Assembly: GCA_017502425.1 (NCBI GenBank) | Contig: JAFVVB010000158.1 | Location: forward strand, 1-6,454 | Direction: 5' to 3' | From: Ruminococcus sp. | Lineage (GTDB): Bacteria; Bacillota; Clostridia; Oscillospirales; Acutalibacteraceae | Length of the DNA: 6,454 nucleotides | Position numbers and translations under genes: made by a program | The notes under the pieces: generated by a model | Told to the model about the DNA's origin: nothing | What the model saw: only the letters and a program-made list of their open reading frames with translations | Database searches by the model: none | Part shown: positions 1 to 5,597 of the stretch, in pieces | Layout of the letters: each line of letters starts with the position of its first letter | Position numbering within the stretch: the first letter of the stretch is position 1

Positions 1-1215
1 TATCACAGGTGAAGCAGGTGCAGTTTCTGTTTTAATAACAGTTTGTGGAACTGCTTTGGTGCTTTCGAGTAACTTAACTGCTTTTTCAAGAGAGGCTACT
101 CTGGCTGTGAGAGCTTCGGTTGTGGCATCAAGCTGTGGTGAACATAGTTTTACGATAGCCATTTCAAACTCGGTACGATTATTTGCGCCTTTGTTCATTC
201 TCTCAAAAGAACGTGACAGTACATCCATAGAGTATACTATATCTGCGAGCGACATATAGTCGCATTGTGAAACAGCGGCTTCGAATTCCTTGTCGGAAAA
301 AGCTAAAATCTCTCGAGGGTCGGAGATGGTTTTAATCATCATTAGCGAACGGAAGTGAGAGATGAGCTCGTCGCAAAGTCTAGGGATATCTTTAGATTCT
401 GCGTAAAGTCTATCGATGATAGAAAGCGCTTTAGCAGGGTTTTTATTGATAGTGCATGTGCACATCTCGAAAAGATAGTTCTTATTAGCTAAACCTGCCG
501 CATTTCTGACGATTTCAGCGGTAACTTCGTTTTCAGCGATACCGATACTTCTGTCTAAAAGAGAGATAGCATCTCGTAGTGCTCCGTCAGCAATAACCGC
601 AATTAGCTGAGCCGCTTCATCAGTAAGAGTGAAACCCTCGCTTTTAGCGATAGTCTGGAGTCTGAAAGCGATGTCTTTAGGAGCTATACGATGAAAGTCA
701 AATCTCTGGCATCGTGAAGTGATAGTAGCAGGAAGCTTATGAACTTCGGTAGTAGCCAGTATAAAGATAACGTGTTTAGGAGGTTCTTCAAGTGTTTTAA
801 GCAGAGCGTTGAACGCTTCTGTGGTCAGCATATGAACCTCGTCGATGATGTATACGCGATACTTAGCTTTAGCTGGAGTGAAAGCTACTTCGTCAATAAT
901 ATCTCTTATATCATCGATACGTCTGTTAGATGCAGCGTCCATCTCAACGATGTCCAAAACTTCCCCCGAATCGATAGCACGACAGCTTTCGCATTCGCCA
1001 CAAGGATTAGAGTCGATAAGGTTCAGACAGTTAACGGCTTTTGATAGGATTTTAGCACAGGTGGTTTTACCGGTACCGCGCGAACCGGTGAAAAGGTAAG
1101 CGTGGTTGATTCTCCCTGATTTTAATTCGTTTTTAAGAGTAACAGTAACCTGAGGCTGTCCGACAACGTCTTCAAATGTCTGAGGTCTGTATTTACGATA
1201 AAGCACCTGATACAT
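1..1215 (-). CDS. dnaX: DNA polymerase III subunit gamma/tau, N-terminal 405 residues (3' end outside window)
   Basis: Clamp-loader ATPase of the replicative polymerase, which loads the beta sliding clamp in the cytoplasm. The protein starts MYQVLYRKYRPQTF, the hallmark DnaX N-terminus. The Walker A motif GSRGTGKTT is at residues 44-52. Zinc-module cysteines are C63, C72, C75 and C78. Walker B IIDEVH is at 123-128, sensor 1 (LATTE) near 153-157, and the arginine-finger segment TSRCQRF at 166-172. The AAA+ lid and collar follow to about residue 365. The last visible part (ASLEKAVKLLES, then a Thr/Pro/Ala-rich stretch) is the beginning of the tau-type linker. ATG at 1215 is chosen because AGGAG (1224-1228) lies 8 bases upstream and the family start matches. 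The gene runs off the left edge, so the tau tail and any programmed frameshift site cannot be seen. It lies directly downstream of the SRP RNA gene and is probably expressed by read-through from its promoter. Confidence 0.97.
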   Translation of the reverse strand, partial: MYQVLYRKYRPQTFEDVVGQPQVTVTLKNELKSGRINHAYLFTGSRGTGKTTCAKILSKAVNCLNLIDSNPCGECESCRAIDSGEVLDIVEMDAASNRRIDDIRDIIDEVAFTPAKAKYRVYIIDEVHMLTTEAFNALLKTLEEPPKHVIFILATTEVHKLPATITSRCQRFDFHRIAPKDIAFRLQTIAKSEGFTLTDEAAQLIAVIADGALRDAISLLDRSIGIAENEVTAEIVRNAAGLANKNYLFEMCTCTINKNPAKALSIIDRLYAESKDIPRLCDELISHFRSLMMIKTISDPREILAFSDKEFEAAVSQCDYMSLADIVYSMDVLSRSFERMNKGANNRTEFEMAIVKLCSPQLDATTEALTARVASLEKAVKLLESTKAVPQTVIKTETAPASPVI

Positions 1216-1231
1216 AAATCTCACTCCTAAC

Positions 1232-1263
1232 AAAAAAGCAAGCCGTAGCCGGAAATGTCGGCT
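1232..1263 (-). terminator. Rho-independent terminator at the 3' end of SRP RNA
   Basis: Read on the minus strand, a small hairpin (AGCCG 1259-1263, 7-base loop, CGGCT 1247-1251) is followed by CGGCTTGC and T6 (1237-1232). CGGCTTGC can instead pair with the SRP 5' end, so two mutually compatible hairpins precede the T-run. The run ends 3 bases before the dnaX ribosome binding site. Termination must therefore be partial if dnaX uses the upstream promoter. Confidence 0.7.
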
Positions 1264-1416
1264 GATCATATAAATAAGTGAACGACAGACTTACTGCATC
1301 GCATCACGAAATCTGCTTAATGCTGCTCGGTTCCCCGCCTGACATGGTTCACAGCTCATGATCGTACAGGGCCTGTCGCTCGCTTATTTATATGAAAAAT
1401 AATGCGGCTTGCGTTT
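1232..1416 (-). ncRNA. ffs: Signal recognition particle RNA (4.5S/scRNA type)
   Basis: RNA scaffold that binds Ffh to target nascent membrane proteins to the translocon. On the minus strand the domain IV signature is clear: ATGTCAGG (1338-1345), then CGG-GGAA-CCG (1328-1337) forming a short stem with a GGAA (GNRA) tetraloop, then AGCAGCA (1321-1327) as the other side of the symmetric loop. The rod is built outward by CGACAG/CTGTCG (1373-1378 with 1283-1288), a 12-bp perfect helix (1383-1394 with 1267-1278), and a closing 8-bp helix GCAAGCCG/CGGCTTGC (1405-1412 with 1238-1245). I see no Alu-domain sequence, so it resembles the small bacterial type with a lengthened stem. The ends are estimated: 5' from the promoter at 1423-1451, 3' from a T6 run at 1232-1237. 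Position upstream of dnaX matches the arrangement known from Bacillus and relatives. Confidence 0.93.
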
Positions 1417-1422
1417 CAACTC

Positions 1423-1451
1423 ATTATATCACAATAATAATGTAAAATCAA
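1423..1451 (-). promoter_or_regulatory. Sigma-A-type promoter for SRP RNA (and probably dnaX)
   Basis: On the minus strand, TTGATT (1446-1451) and TATAAT (1423-1428) are separated by exactly 17 bases. The predicted transcription start is near 1416, four bases before the 5' strand of the SRP closing helix. A perfect -10 and optimal spacing fit an abundant stable RNA. Confidence 0.8.
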
Positions 1452-1467
1452 TAGTGTTTTTCAGCTG

Positions 1468-1496
1468 TTGAAAAAGCAATTTCACAGTGATATAAT
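1468..1496 (+). promoter_or_regulatory. Sigma-A-type promoter for the acetyltransferase gene
   Basis: TTGAAA (1468-1473) and TATAAT (1491-1496) have a 17-base spacer. The predicted start near 1503 would give a very short leader, about 15 bases, before the ATG at 1518, with room only for the ribosome binding site. It lies back-to-back with the SRP promoter, with 16 bases between the two -35 boxes. Confidence 0.8.
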
Positions 1497-1504
1497 TGCT
1501 TAAA

Positions 1505-1512
1505 AGAGGTGG
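1505..1512 (+). promoter_or_regulatory. Ribosome binding site that fixes the acetyltransferase start at 1518
   Basis: AGAGGTGG lies 5 bases before ATG 1518. An in-frame GTG at 1509 is part of this Shine-Dalgarno sequence itself and so cannot be the initiator, which excludes a three-residue longer product. Confidence 0.85.
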
Positions 1513-1517
1513 TAAAA

Positions 1518-2129
1518 ATGAATCAAAAAGAACGAATGCTAAATGGTCTTGCGTATAAATCCAACGAAGACGGGTTATTCGAGGAACGTCAGCGCGCAAA
1601 GGAGCTGTGCTATCGTATCAATAACTGTGTGCCGTCGGACCTTTCTATGCGCAATCGTTACCTTAGTGTGTTATTACCGAATGCATCAGAAAAGATATAT
1701 ATTGAACCGCCTTTCAGATGTGACTACGGAAGTAATATATATTTAGGTGATAATTTTTACTCTAACTATAATCTTACTATTCTTGATTGTGCACAGGTCA
1801 GAATCGGTAAAAATGCTATGTTCGGACCTAATGTTTGTATTACTACTGCCGGTCATCCTATTCACCCTGTATCGCGTACCCAGTCTTTGTACGAGTATGC
1901 TTTTCCTATTACTATCGGAGATAACGTGTGGGTGGGCGCTAATGTAGTTATAAATCCTGGTGTTACCATCGGTGATAACTGCGTTATCGGTTCAGGCAGT
2001 GTTGTCACTAAGGATATTAAGAGCAACACCGTCGCAGTAGGTAATCCGTGCCGTGTGCTTAGAAAAATTACCGATGATGACAGAGATTATTATTTTAAAG
2101 ACAAAAAATTTGATGTTGATGACTATTAA
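1518..2129 (+). CDS. Maltose/galactoside O-acetyltransferase family protein (LacA/Maa/NodL-like)
   Basis: Cytoplasmic acetyl-CoA-dependent O-acetyltransferase of 203 residues, close to the usual family length. Residues 5-40 (ERMLNGLAYKSNEDGLFEER onward) are the N-terminal maltose acetyltransferase domain. From about residue 60 a left-handed beta-helix of hexapeptide repeats begins: YGSNIYLGDNFYSNYNLTILD, then VRIGKNAMFGPNVCI, then ITIGDNVWVGANVVINPG and VTIGDNCVIGSGSVV. H113 in TAGHP corresponds to the catalytic histidine of LacA. The C-terminal GNPCRVLRKI is also typical. The acceptor is probably a sugar such as glucose, maltose or a galactoside, but it cannot be read from sequence. Members of this family are often annotated as maltose acetyltransferase, and the acidic tail (DDDRDYYF...DVDDY) is ordinary. 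The gene is monocistronic, with its own promoter and a shared terminator. It faces the metal ATPase gene convergently, and nothing links the two functionally. Confidence 0.92.
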   Translation: MNQKERMLNGLAYKSNEDGLFEERQRAKELCYRINNCVPSDLSMRNRYLSVLLPNASEKIYIEPPFRCDYGSNIYLGDNFYSNYNLTILDCAQVRIGKNAMFGPNVCITTAGHPIHPVSRTQSLYEYAFPITIGDNVWVGANVVINPGVTIGDNCVIGSGSVVTKDIKSNTVAVGNPCRVLRKITDDDRDYYFKDKKFDVDDY

Positions 2130-2170
2130 AAAACAGCAGAGATTATCCTCTGCTGTTTCTTTATTTTTTT
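2128..2170. terminator. Bidirectional hairpin terminator between convergent genes
   Basis: A perfect 11-bp stem (2131-2141 with 2148-2158, AAACAGCAGAG / CTCTGCTGTTT) has a 6-base loop. Rightward it is followed by CTTTATTTTTTT; leftward the stem runs into T6 (2133-2128). It terminates the acetyltransferase transcript and the leftward metal operon. The ATPase stop codon (2161-2163) lies inside the rightward T tail. Confidence 0.9.
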
Positions 2171-4194
2171 AGTAATCTCGTGGAGTTTAATATGCACAGC
2201 ACACTTACTCCTGTATCAGCTAATACACCAAGCCACATTGAAGCGATTCCAAGTGCTGCTAAAACTATGACAATAGCCTTGAACGAAAGTGCGAATATGA
2301 TATTAGCTTTAACTATATTCATAGTTTTGCGTGAGATCTTTACTGCGTCAGGTAGATGTTTTAAGTCTCCACTAGAGAGTACTACGTCGGCTGATTCTAT
2401 CGCTGCCTGAGAACCAAGTCCCATCGCAACGCCACAGCTTGATGCCGCCATAACAGGAGCGTCGTTTATGCCATCGCCCACAAATACGCATGTATTGCCC
2501 TCGTTTATTTCTTTTTCTACCAGTCTTAGTTTATCTTCAGGAAGAAGTTTTGAATGATACTCAATATCATGGAGGCTTTTAGATACTGATTTTGCGGCGT
2601 TTTCGTTGTCGCCTGTCAGCATCATAATCTTTTTGATACCGAGATTTTTGAGCTTTTTTATAACACTGCTTGATTCTTCTCTTATGTTATCTGCAATTCT
2701 GATAACACCTATTGTTTTGTTATCAACCATGACTTTGACGCCTTTTAATTCATTATCAAAGCCACCGCAAGATACAGTTTTCTCTCCCATTTTTGCACTG
2801 ACACCGAAATGAGGTCTTTCGTTATATGAGCTCAGAGGTATAGGGGAGATGTTTTTCTTTTTTGAGTATTCTACGATAGATTTAGCTATCGGATGACTTG
2901 ATAGTGCCTCGACGGACATAGCGATTTTCAGCACTTCTTCGTTGCTGTGACCATCATACGCTAAAACTTCGGATACTTTCATTTTTCCTGTTGTCAGCGT
3001 TCCCGTTTTATCAAAAGCTACTATATCTGACTCTGATAACGCTTCGATATACTTACCGCCTTTAATGAGAACACCGACTTTTGATGCGCCGCCAATACCT
3101 GAATAATACGCAAGTGGTACTGATATCACGATAGCACACGGACACGATGAAACAAGACACACCAGCGAGCGATATATCCACGTTGAGAAGTCGCCTGTTA
3201 TTATAGATGGAACAACCGCTATCAAAAGGGCAATCATGATTATTATCGGTGTATATATTTTTGCGAATTTTGTTATGAACTTATCTGTTTTACCTTTGTT
3301 TTTAGCGGATTCTTCTACCAGTTTCAGTATACGTGTAGCGGCACTGTCGCTATATTTGTTAGTAGTGCGGATTTTAATAGCGTTTTCGCTGTTGAGCATA
3401 CCGGAAAGAAGCTGTGTACCTTCACCAGCACTCATAGGTACACTCTCACCTGTTAATGCTGATGTGTCAATCAACGAGTTGCCGTTTGTGACAATACCGT
3501 CAAGAGGAATTCTCGAATATGGTTTAATAAATATTTCAGTACCTATTTTAACATCTTCAGCTCTGGTTTTTTCTAAAGTGCCATCTTCGATTTCGATATA
3601 CGCATAGTCTTCTTTGATTTGGGCAAGTTTTGATATATCTTTGCGTGATTTGTTAACCGCAATTTCTTCTATCCATTCGCCTGCAACAAATAAAACAGTA
3701 ACAGCGCACGCTTCAACAAATTCTCCTATAATCACAGCCGCTATAACTGCGATAGTAAGCAAAGTTGTTTCGTCTATATTCAGCTTTATTATAGAACGGA
3801 TTCCTTTTAAAAACACCTTGTATCCTGCCATTAGTGCTGATATACACGATGCAACTATTAATGCGATGTTTTCAATTCCTTTAAGGTGCATCACAAAAAC
3901 AACAGCACATATAACAGCGGAAGTAATCAGCAGGATTTTTTCTACTGTTTCACCCTTTGAATTTTTCTTATCACTTTCTGAGTTTTTCTCAGTAACGCTA
4001 ACACCATCTTCAATGCTGTCTACTATTAAAGCGATTTCATCTTTAACGGAATTTATTTCACTTTCTAGAGTGAGAAGTTTAGTAGCGAAATTAAAGTATA
4101 CATCACTGAATCTACCATCATTTTTAATTTTTTCTTCGATTTTGCCTGCGCAATGAGCACAGTTTAACCCCTCTAATATAAATTCGTATCTCAT
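2161..4194 (-). CDS. cadA: P1B-2-type heavy-metal efflux ATPase (Zn2+/Cd2+/Pb2+), CadA/ZntA family
   Basis: Inner-membrane P-type ATPase of 677 residues, predicted to export soft divalent cations at the cost of ATP. One N-terminal heavy-metal-associated domain covers about residues 1-65, with GLNCAHC (C12, C15). A charged linker (65-85) follows. Membrane segments fall near 87-103, 108-127, 143-160, 162-180, 312-333, 341-362, 627-650 and 652-672, the usual eight. TGES is at 248-251, the CPC metal site at 351-353, and the phosphorylated aspartate D395 in DKTGTLT. SSHP is at 432-435, TGDN at 527-530 and GDGINDAP at 573-580. The final helices carry K639 and D660 (ADTG), the P1B-2 residues that select Zn/Cd/Pb and argue against copper. 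ATG 4194 is chosen because AGGAGA (4199-4204) precedes it. A longer frame to 4251 overlaps the upstream gene and adds 19 residues ahead of the conserved metal-binding domain. It is the last gene of the repressor-methyltransferase-ATPase operon, 10 bases after the methyltransferase stop. Zn versus Cd versus Pb cannot be separated by sequence. Confidence 0.95.
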   Translation of the reverse strand: MRYEFILEGLNCAHCAGKIEEKIKNDGRFSDVYFNFATKLLTLESEINSVKDEIALIVDSIEDGVSVTEKNSESDKKNSKGETVEKILLITSAVICAVVFVMHLKGIENIALIVASCISALMAGYKVFLKGIRSIIKLNIDETTLLTIAVIAAVIIGEFVEACAVTVLFVAGEWIEEIAVNKSRKDISKLAQIKEDYAYIEIEDGTLEKTRAEDVKIGTEIFIKPYSRIPLDGIVTNGNSLIDTSALTGESVPMSAGEGTQLLSGMLNSENAIKIRTTNKYSDSAATRILKLVEESAKNKGKTDKFITKFAKIYTPIIIMIALLIAVVPSIITGDFSTWIYRSLVCLVSSCPCAIVISVPLAYYSGIGGASKVGVLIKGGKYIEALSESDIVAFDKTGTLTTGKMKVSEVLAYDGHSNEEVLKIAMSVEALSSHPIAKSIVEYSKKKNISPIPLSSYNERPHFGVSAKMGEKTVSCGGFDNELKGVKVMVDNKTIGVIRIADNIREESSSVIKKLKNLGIKKIMMLTGDNENAAKSVSKSLHDIEYHSKLLPEDKLRLVEKEINEGNTCVFVGDGINDAPVMAASSCGVAMGLGSQAAIESADVVLSSGDLKHLPDAVKISRKTMNIVKANIIFALSFKAIVIVLAALGIASMWLGVLADTGVSVLCILNSTRLLKK

Positions 4195-4198
4195 AGTT

Positions 4199-4204
4199 TC
4201 TCCT
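4199..4204 (-). promoter_or_regulatory. Ribosome binding site that fixes the ATPase start at 4194
   Basis: AGGAGA on the minus strand lies 4 bases before ATG 4194, in the 10-base gap after the methyltransferase stop codon (4205-4207). It supports the 677-residue product rather than an overlapping longer one. Confidence 0.85.
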
Positions 4205-4804
4205 TTATACTTCGTGCGTGCATTCAACATAGCACAGCGGGTAGCAGGCATCTATAACCTCTGCTTTTCTGACGCTCCATCCTTTATCGCAAAGATATGA
4301 TAAATAGTCGTCTTTTTTCCATTTATTCTCAACCTTGAATCCAAACATCTTTAATACAAGTGATGATAGTTTTTGAGAACCTTTAATATCTCCCCATACG
4401 TATGTAGGTGCTATCAGAACACCATCAGATTTCAAGACTCTCTTTATTTCAGCTAAAGCGCTGTCAGGGTCAGGCATAATATGCAAAGCGTTTGAAATTA
4501 TAACTGCATCATACGAGTTATTCTCATACGGTAAATCACAGGCATCTTGAATAGAAAAATTTACGTTATTAATGTGAATGTTCTTCTTAGCTTGCTCTAT
4601 CATTTTATCGGAAAAGTCAGTCGCTTCGATGAGCTTAGCGCTGTCAGCAACATTACAAGCGATTAGTCCCGTACCTGTTGCCAGTTCTAAAACGCATTTA
4701 TTTTTAACTGCTTTTCGTATGTTTTTATACATTTGCTCATATGCGTTTAGTTCAAACTTTCTGGACAAGTTATAAAACGGTGCATATAAATCCCAGTTAT
4801 TCAA
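4205..4804 (-). CDS. Class I SAM-dependent methyltransferase, metal-operon associated, substrate unknown
   Basis: Small soluble Rossmann-fold methyltransferase of about 199 residues, UbiE/Methyltransf_11-like. SAM motif I, VLELATGTG, is at residues 38-46. The acidic ribose-binding residue is likely D63 (IEATDFS), motif II-like DACDLPYENNSYDAVI is at 87-102, and the family signature NALHIMPDPDSALAEIKRVL at 105-124. The N-terminus NNWDLYAPFYNLSRKF is typical of this subgroup. The C-terminus is notable: C187, C191, C195 and H197 in CYPLCYVECTHEV, a possible metal or thiolate site. It lacks the recognisable layout of ArsM arsenite methyltransferases. Two TTG starts are possible. TTG 4804 is preferred because GGAGTGA (4809-4815) precedes it. 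TTG 4840 would add 12 residues and overlap the regulator gene without a good site. It sits 16 bases after the repressor gene and 10 before the ATPase, so co-regulation by metal is likely. The substrate is unknown: a metal or metalloid, a thiol metabolite, a quinone or another molecule. Confidence 0.85.
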   Translation of the reverse strand: MNNWDLYAPFYNLSRKFELNAYEQMYKNIRKAVKNKCVLELATGTGLIACNVADSAKLIEATDFSDKMIEQAKKNIHINNVNFSIQDACDLPYENNSYDAVIISNALHIMPDPDSALAEIKRVLKSDGVLIAPTYVWGDIKGSQKLSSLVLKMFGFKVENKWKKDDYLSYLCDKGWSVRKAEVIDACYPLCYVECTHEV

Positions 4805-4808
4805 AAAA

Positions 4809-4815
4809 TCACTCC
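4809..4815 (-). promoter_or_regulatory. Ribosome binding site supporting the methyltransferase TTG start at 4804
   Basis: GGAGTGA on the minus strand gives a 7-base gap between GGAG and TTG 4804. It lies in the short gap after the repressor stop codon (4821-4823). No comparable site precedes the alternative TTG at 4840. Confidence 0.65.
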
Positions 4816-4820
4816 ATAAA

Positions 4821-5150
4821 TTATTCTGAAATATGTTCAAGTCCCATTTCGAAAATCTGCTTTATGTGTTCATCAGCAAGACTATAATAGCTTTGCTTTC
4901 CATCTTTTCTGACTTTCACTAAATTTTCACGTCTGAGTATTCTCAGCTGATGGGAGATAGTGGACTGTTCCATGCTAAGAGTTTCGGCTATACAGCATAC
5001 GGATAGCTCCTGCTCAAACAGCGCACACATAATACGGATTCTCGTAGAGTCCGAAAAGACTTTGAAAAAGTCGGCGAGTTCGAACATCGTATCCATATTA
5101 GGCATACTATCTCTGGTTGATTTTACTATTGTATCGTGATCGTGTGTCAT
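4821..5150 (-). CDS. ArsR/SmtB-family metal-sensing transcriptional repressor
   Basis: Homodimeric winged-helix repressor of 109 residues that should leave DNA when metal binds. The fold is continuous: FFKVFSDSTRIRIMCALF (28-45), then the helix-turn-helix with recognition helix STISHQLRILRREN (63-76), then the wing VKVRKDGKQSYYSL (78-91). The alpha-5 site of SmtB/CzrA-type zinc sensors is intact in both residues and spacing: D93, H95, H106 and E109, the last residue. The alpha-3N site of CadC/SmtB is altered: the ELCVC-type motif reads ELSVCC (S50, C52, C53), while the N-terminus carries THDHD (H3, H5). Zn2+ sensing is therefore the main prediction, with Cd2+ or Pb2+ possible. ATG 5150 is chosen because AAGGAG lies 7 bases upstream. 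The earlier in-frame ATG at 5201 would sit inside the operator and near the predicted transcript start, without a ribosome binding site. It is the first gene of the operon and probably autoregulated. Confidence 0.93.
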   Translation of the reverse strand: MTHDHDTIVKSTRDSMPNMDTMFELADFFKVFSDSTRIRIMCALFEQELSVCCIAETLSMEQSTISHQLRILRRENLVKVRKDGKQSYYSLADEHIKQIFEMGLEHISE

Positions 5151-5157
5151 AGTAGTG

Positions 5158-5163
5158 CTCCTT
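5158..5163 (-). promoter_or_regulatory. Ribosome binding site that fixes the repressor start at 5150
   Basis: AAGGAG on the minus strand lies 7 bases before ATG 5150. The upstream ATG at 5201 has no such sequence, so translation should begin at MTHDHD. Confidence 0.85.
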
Positions 5164-5175
5164 GAATTTTTTGAA

Positions 5176-5203
5176 GTATGAACATATGAACAAACATTCA
5201 TAC
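5176..5203 (-). promoter_or_regulatory. ArsR/SmtB-type operator (inverted repeat with a duplicated half-site)
   Basis: On the minus strand a left half GTATGAA (5197-5203) is followed by a six-base spacer and TTCATAT (5184-5190). This is the TGAA-N6-TTCA core of SmtB/ZiaR-type 12-2-12 operators. One base further on, a second right half TTCATAC (5176-5182) is a perfect complement to the left half. The site starts about 9 bases downstream of the -10 box and covers the predicted transcript start region, so bound repressor would block initiation or clearance. Confidence 0.82.
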
Positions 5204-5212
5204 GTTGAGGTA

Positions 5213-5241
5213 ATAATACACCCGCATTTCAAAAAAGTCAA
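5213..5241 (-). promoter_or_regulatory. Sigma-A-type promoter of the metal-response operon
   Basis: On the minus strand, TTGACT (5236-5241) and TATTAT (5213-5218) are separated by exactly 17 bases. The predicted transcription start is near 5206, giving a leader of about 56 bases that carries the operator and the repressor ribosome binding site. Confidence 0.82.
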
Positions 5242-5264
5242 TAGTTTTTTTAAAAAATAAAAAT

Positions 5265-5597
5265 ATATGGCGTAAGCTCAGAGAACTGCTCACAAAATTT
5301 GCGCAGAAAATAAGAAATGCTTATAAAAAGCTGAGACCTGATAGTGAAGCGGGACGATTCGTAGCAGATTTAGAAGAGTCAACGTTTAAAGTATTGCAGG
5401 ATATGTATTTTGAGGAGCTGTCAAAAGCTAGGGAGATGTATGAGTATTTCAGAAATGGCCATACCGATATTATGTATCACCTGATTAACAGGACCCGTGA
5501 TATCGAAATAGCTGATGGTACTGTGAAAAATCTTGTATCAAGGCTTGTGAAATCGTATGAAAGATATATTTACGCAATAAAAAAGCGGAGAGGATAG
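5265..5597 (+). pseudogene. Start-less open frame, probable 3' remnant of a longer gene, function unknown
   Basis: An uninterrupted reading frame runs from after a stop at 5214-5216 to TAG at 5595-5597. From 5265 it reads (I)WRKLRELLTKFAQKIRNAY and continues KKLRPDSEAGRFVADLEEST, then KVLQDMYFEELSKAREMYEY, and ends YERYIYAIKKRRG. It is charged, helical in character and lacks membrane segments or a signal peptide. The first in-frame initiators are TTG 5394 and ATG 5403, deep inside the protein-like stretch, and no ribosome binding site precedes the 5' part. Position 5265 is ATA. The composition looks like real protein upstream of 5394, so a truncated or decayed gene is more likely than a small gene starting there. 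The basic amphipathic start followed by RPDSEAGRFVADLE faintly recalls C-termini of large phage or conjugative-element proteins. That is a memory-based impression only. It is divergent from the metal operon, whose promoter overlaps its 5' side. Confidence 0.5.

Noticed and set aside
739..1099. Plus-strand open frames across the dnaX region.
   Set aside because: They are opposite-strand shadows of the clearly conserved dnaX sequence, with no recognisable domain or ribosome binding site.
3236..4156. Plus-strand open frames of 123 and 180 residues inside the ATPase gene.
   Set aside because: They lie antisense to conserved ATPase motifs. Their hydrophobic content comes from the complement of membrane-segment codons, and no start signals are seen.
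2161..4194. Assignment of the ATPase as a copper exporter (CopA).
   Set aside because: CPC is shared by both classes, but the last helix carries ADTG with D660 and K639 before it, as in ZntA/CadA, and the copper-specific helix residues are not seen.
4195..4251. A longer ATPase N-terminus starting at ATG 4251.
   Set aside because: It overlaps the methyltransferase end, lacks a ribosome binding site, and the family metal-binding domain begins right after ATG 4194, which has a good site.
4205..4804. Assignment of the methyltransferase as ArsM arsenite methyltransferase.
   Set aside because: The conserved ArsM cysteine arrangement is not recognisable and the protein is short. The neighbours are a zinc-type sensor and a divalent-cation pump.
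5151..5201. A longer repressor starting at ATG 5201, adding an N-terminal cysteine.
   Set aside because: This ATG lies inside the operator, a few bases from the predicted transcript start, with no ribosome binding site. ATG 5150 has AAGGAG at 7 bases.
5394..5597. A 67-residue gene starting at TTG 5394.
   Set aside because: No Shine-Dalgarno sequence precedes it, and protein-like sequence continues upstream in the same frame, so it is treated as part of a truncated frame.
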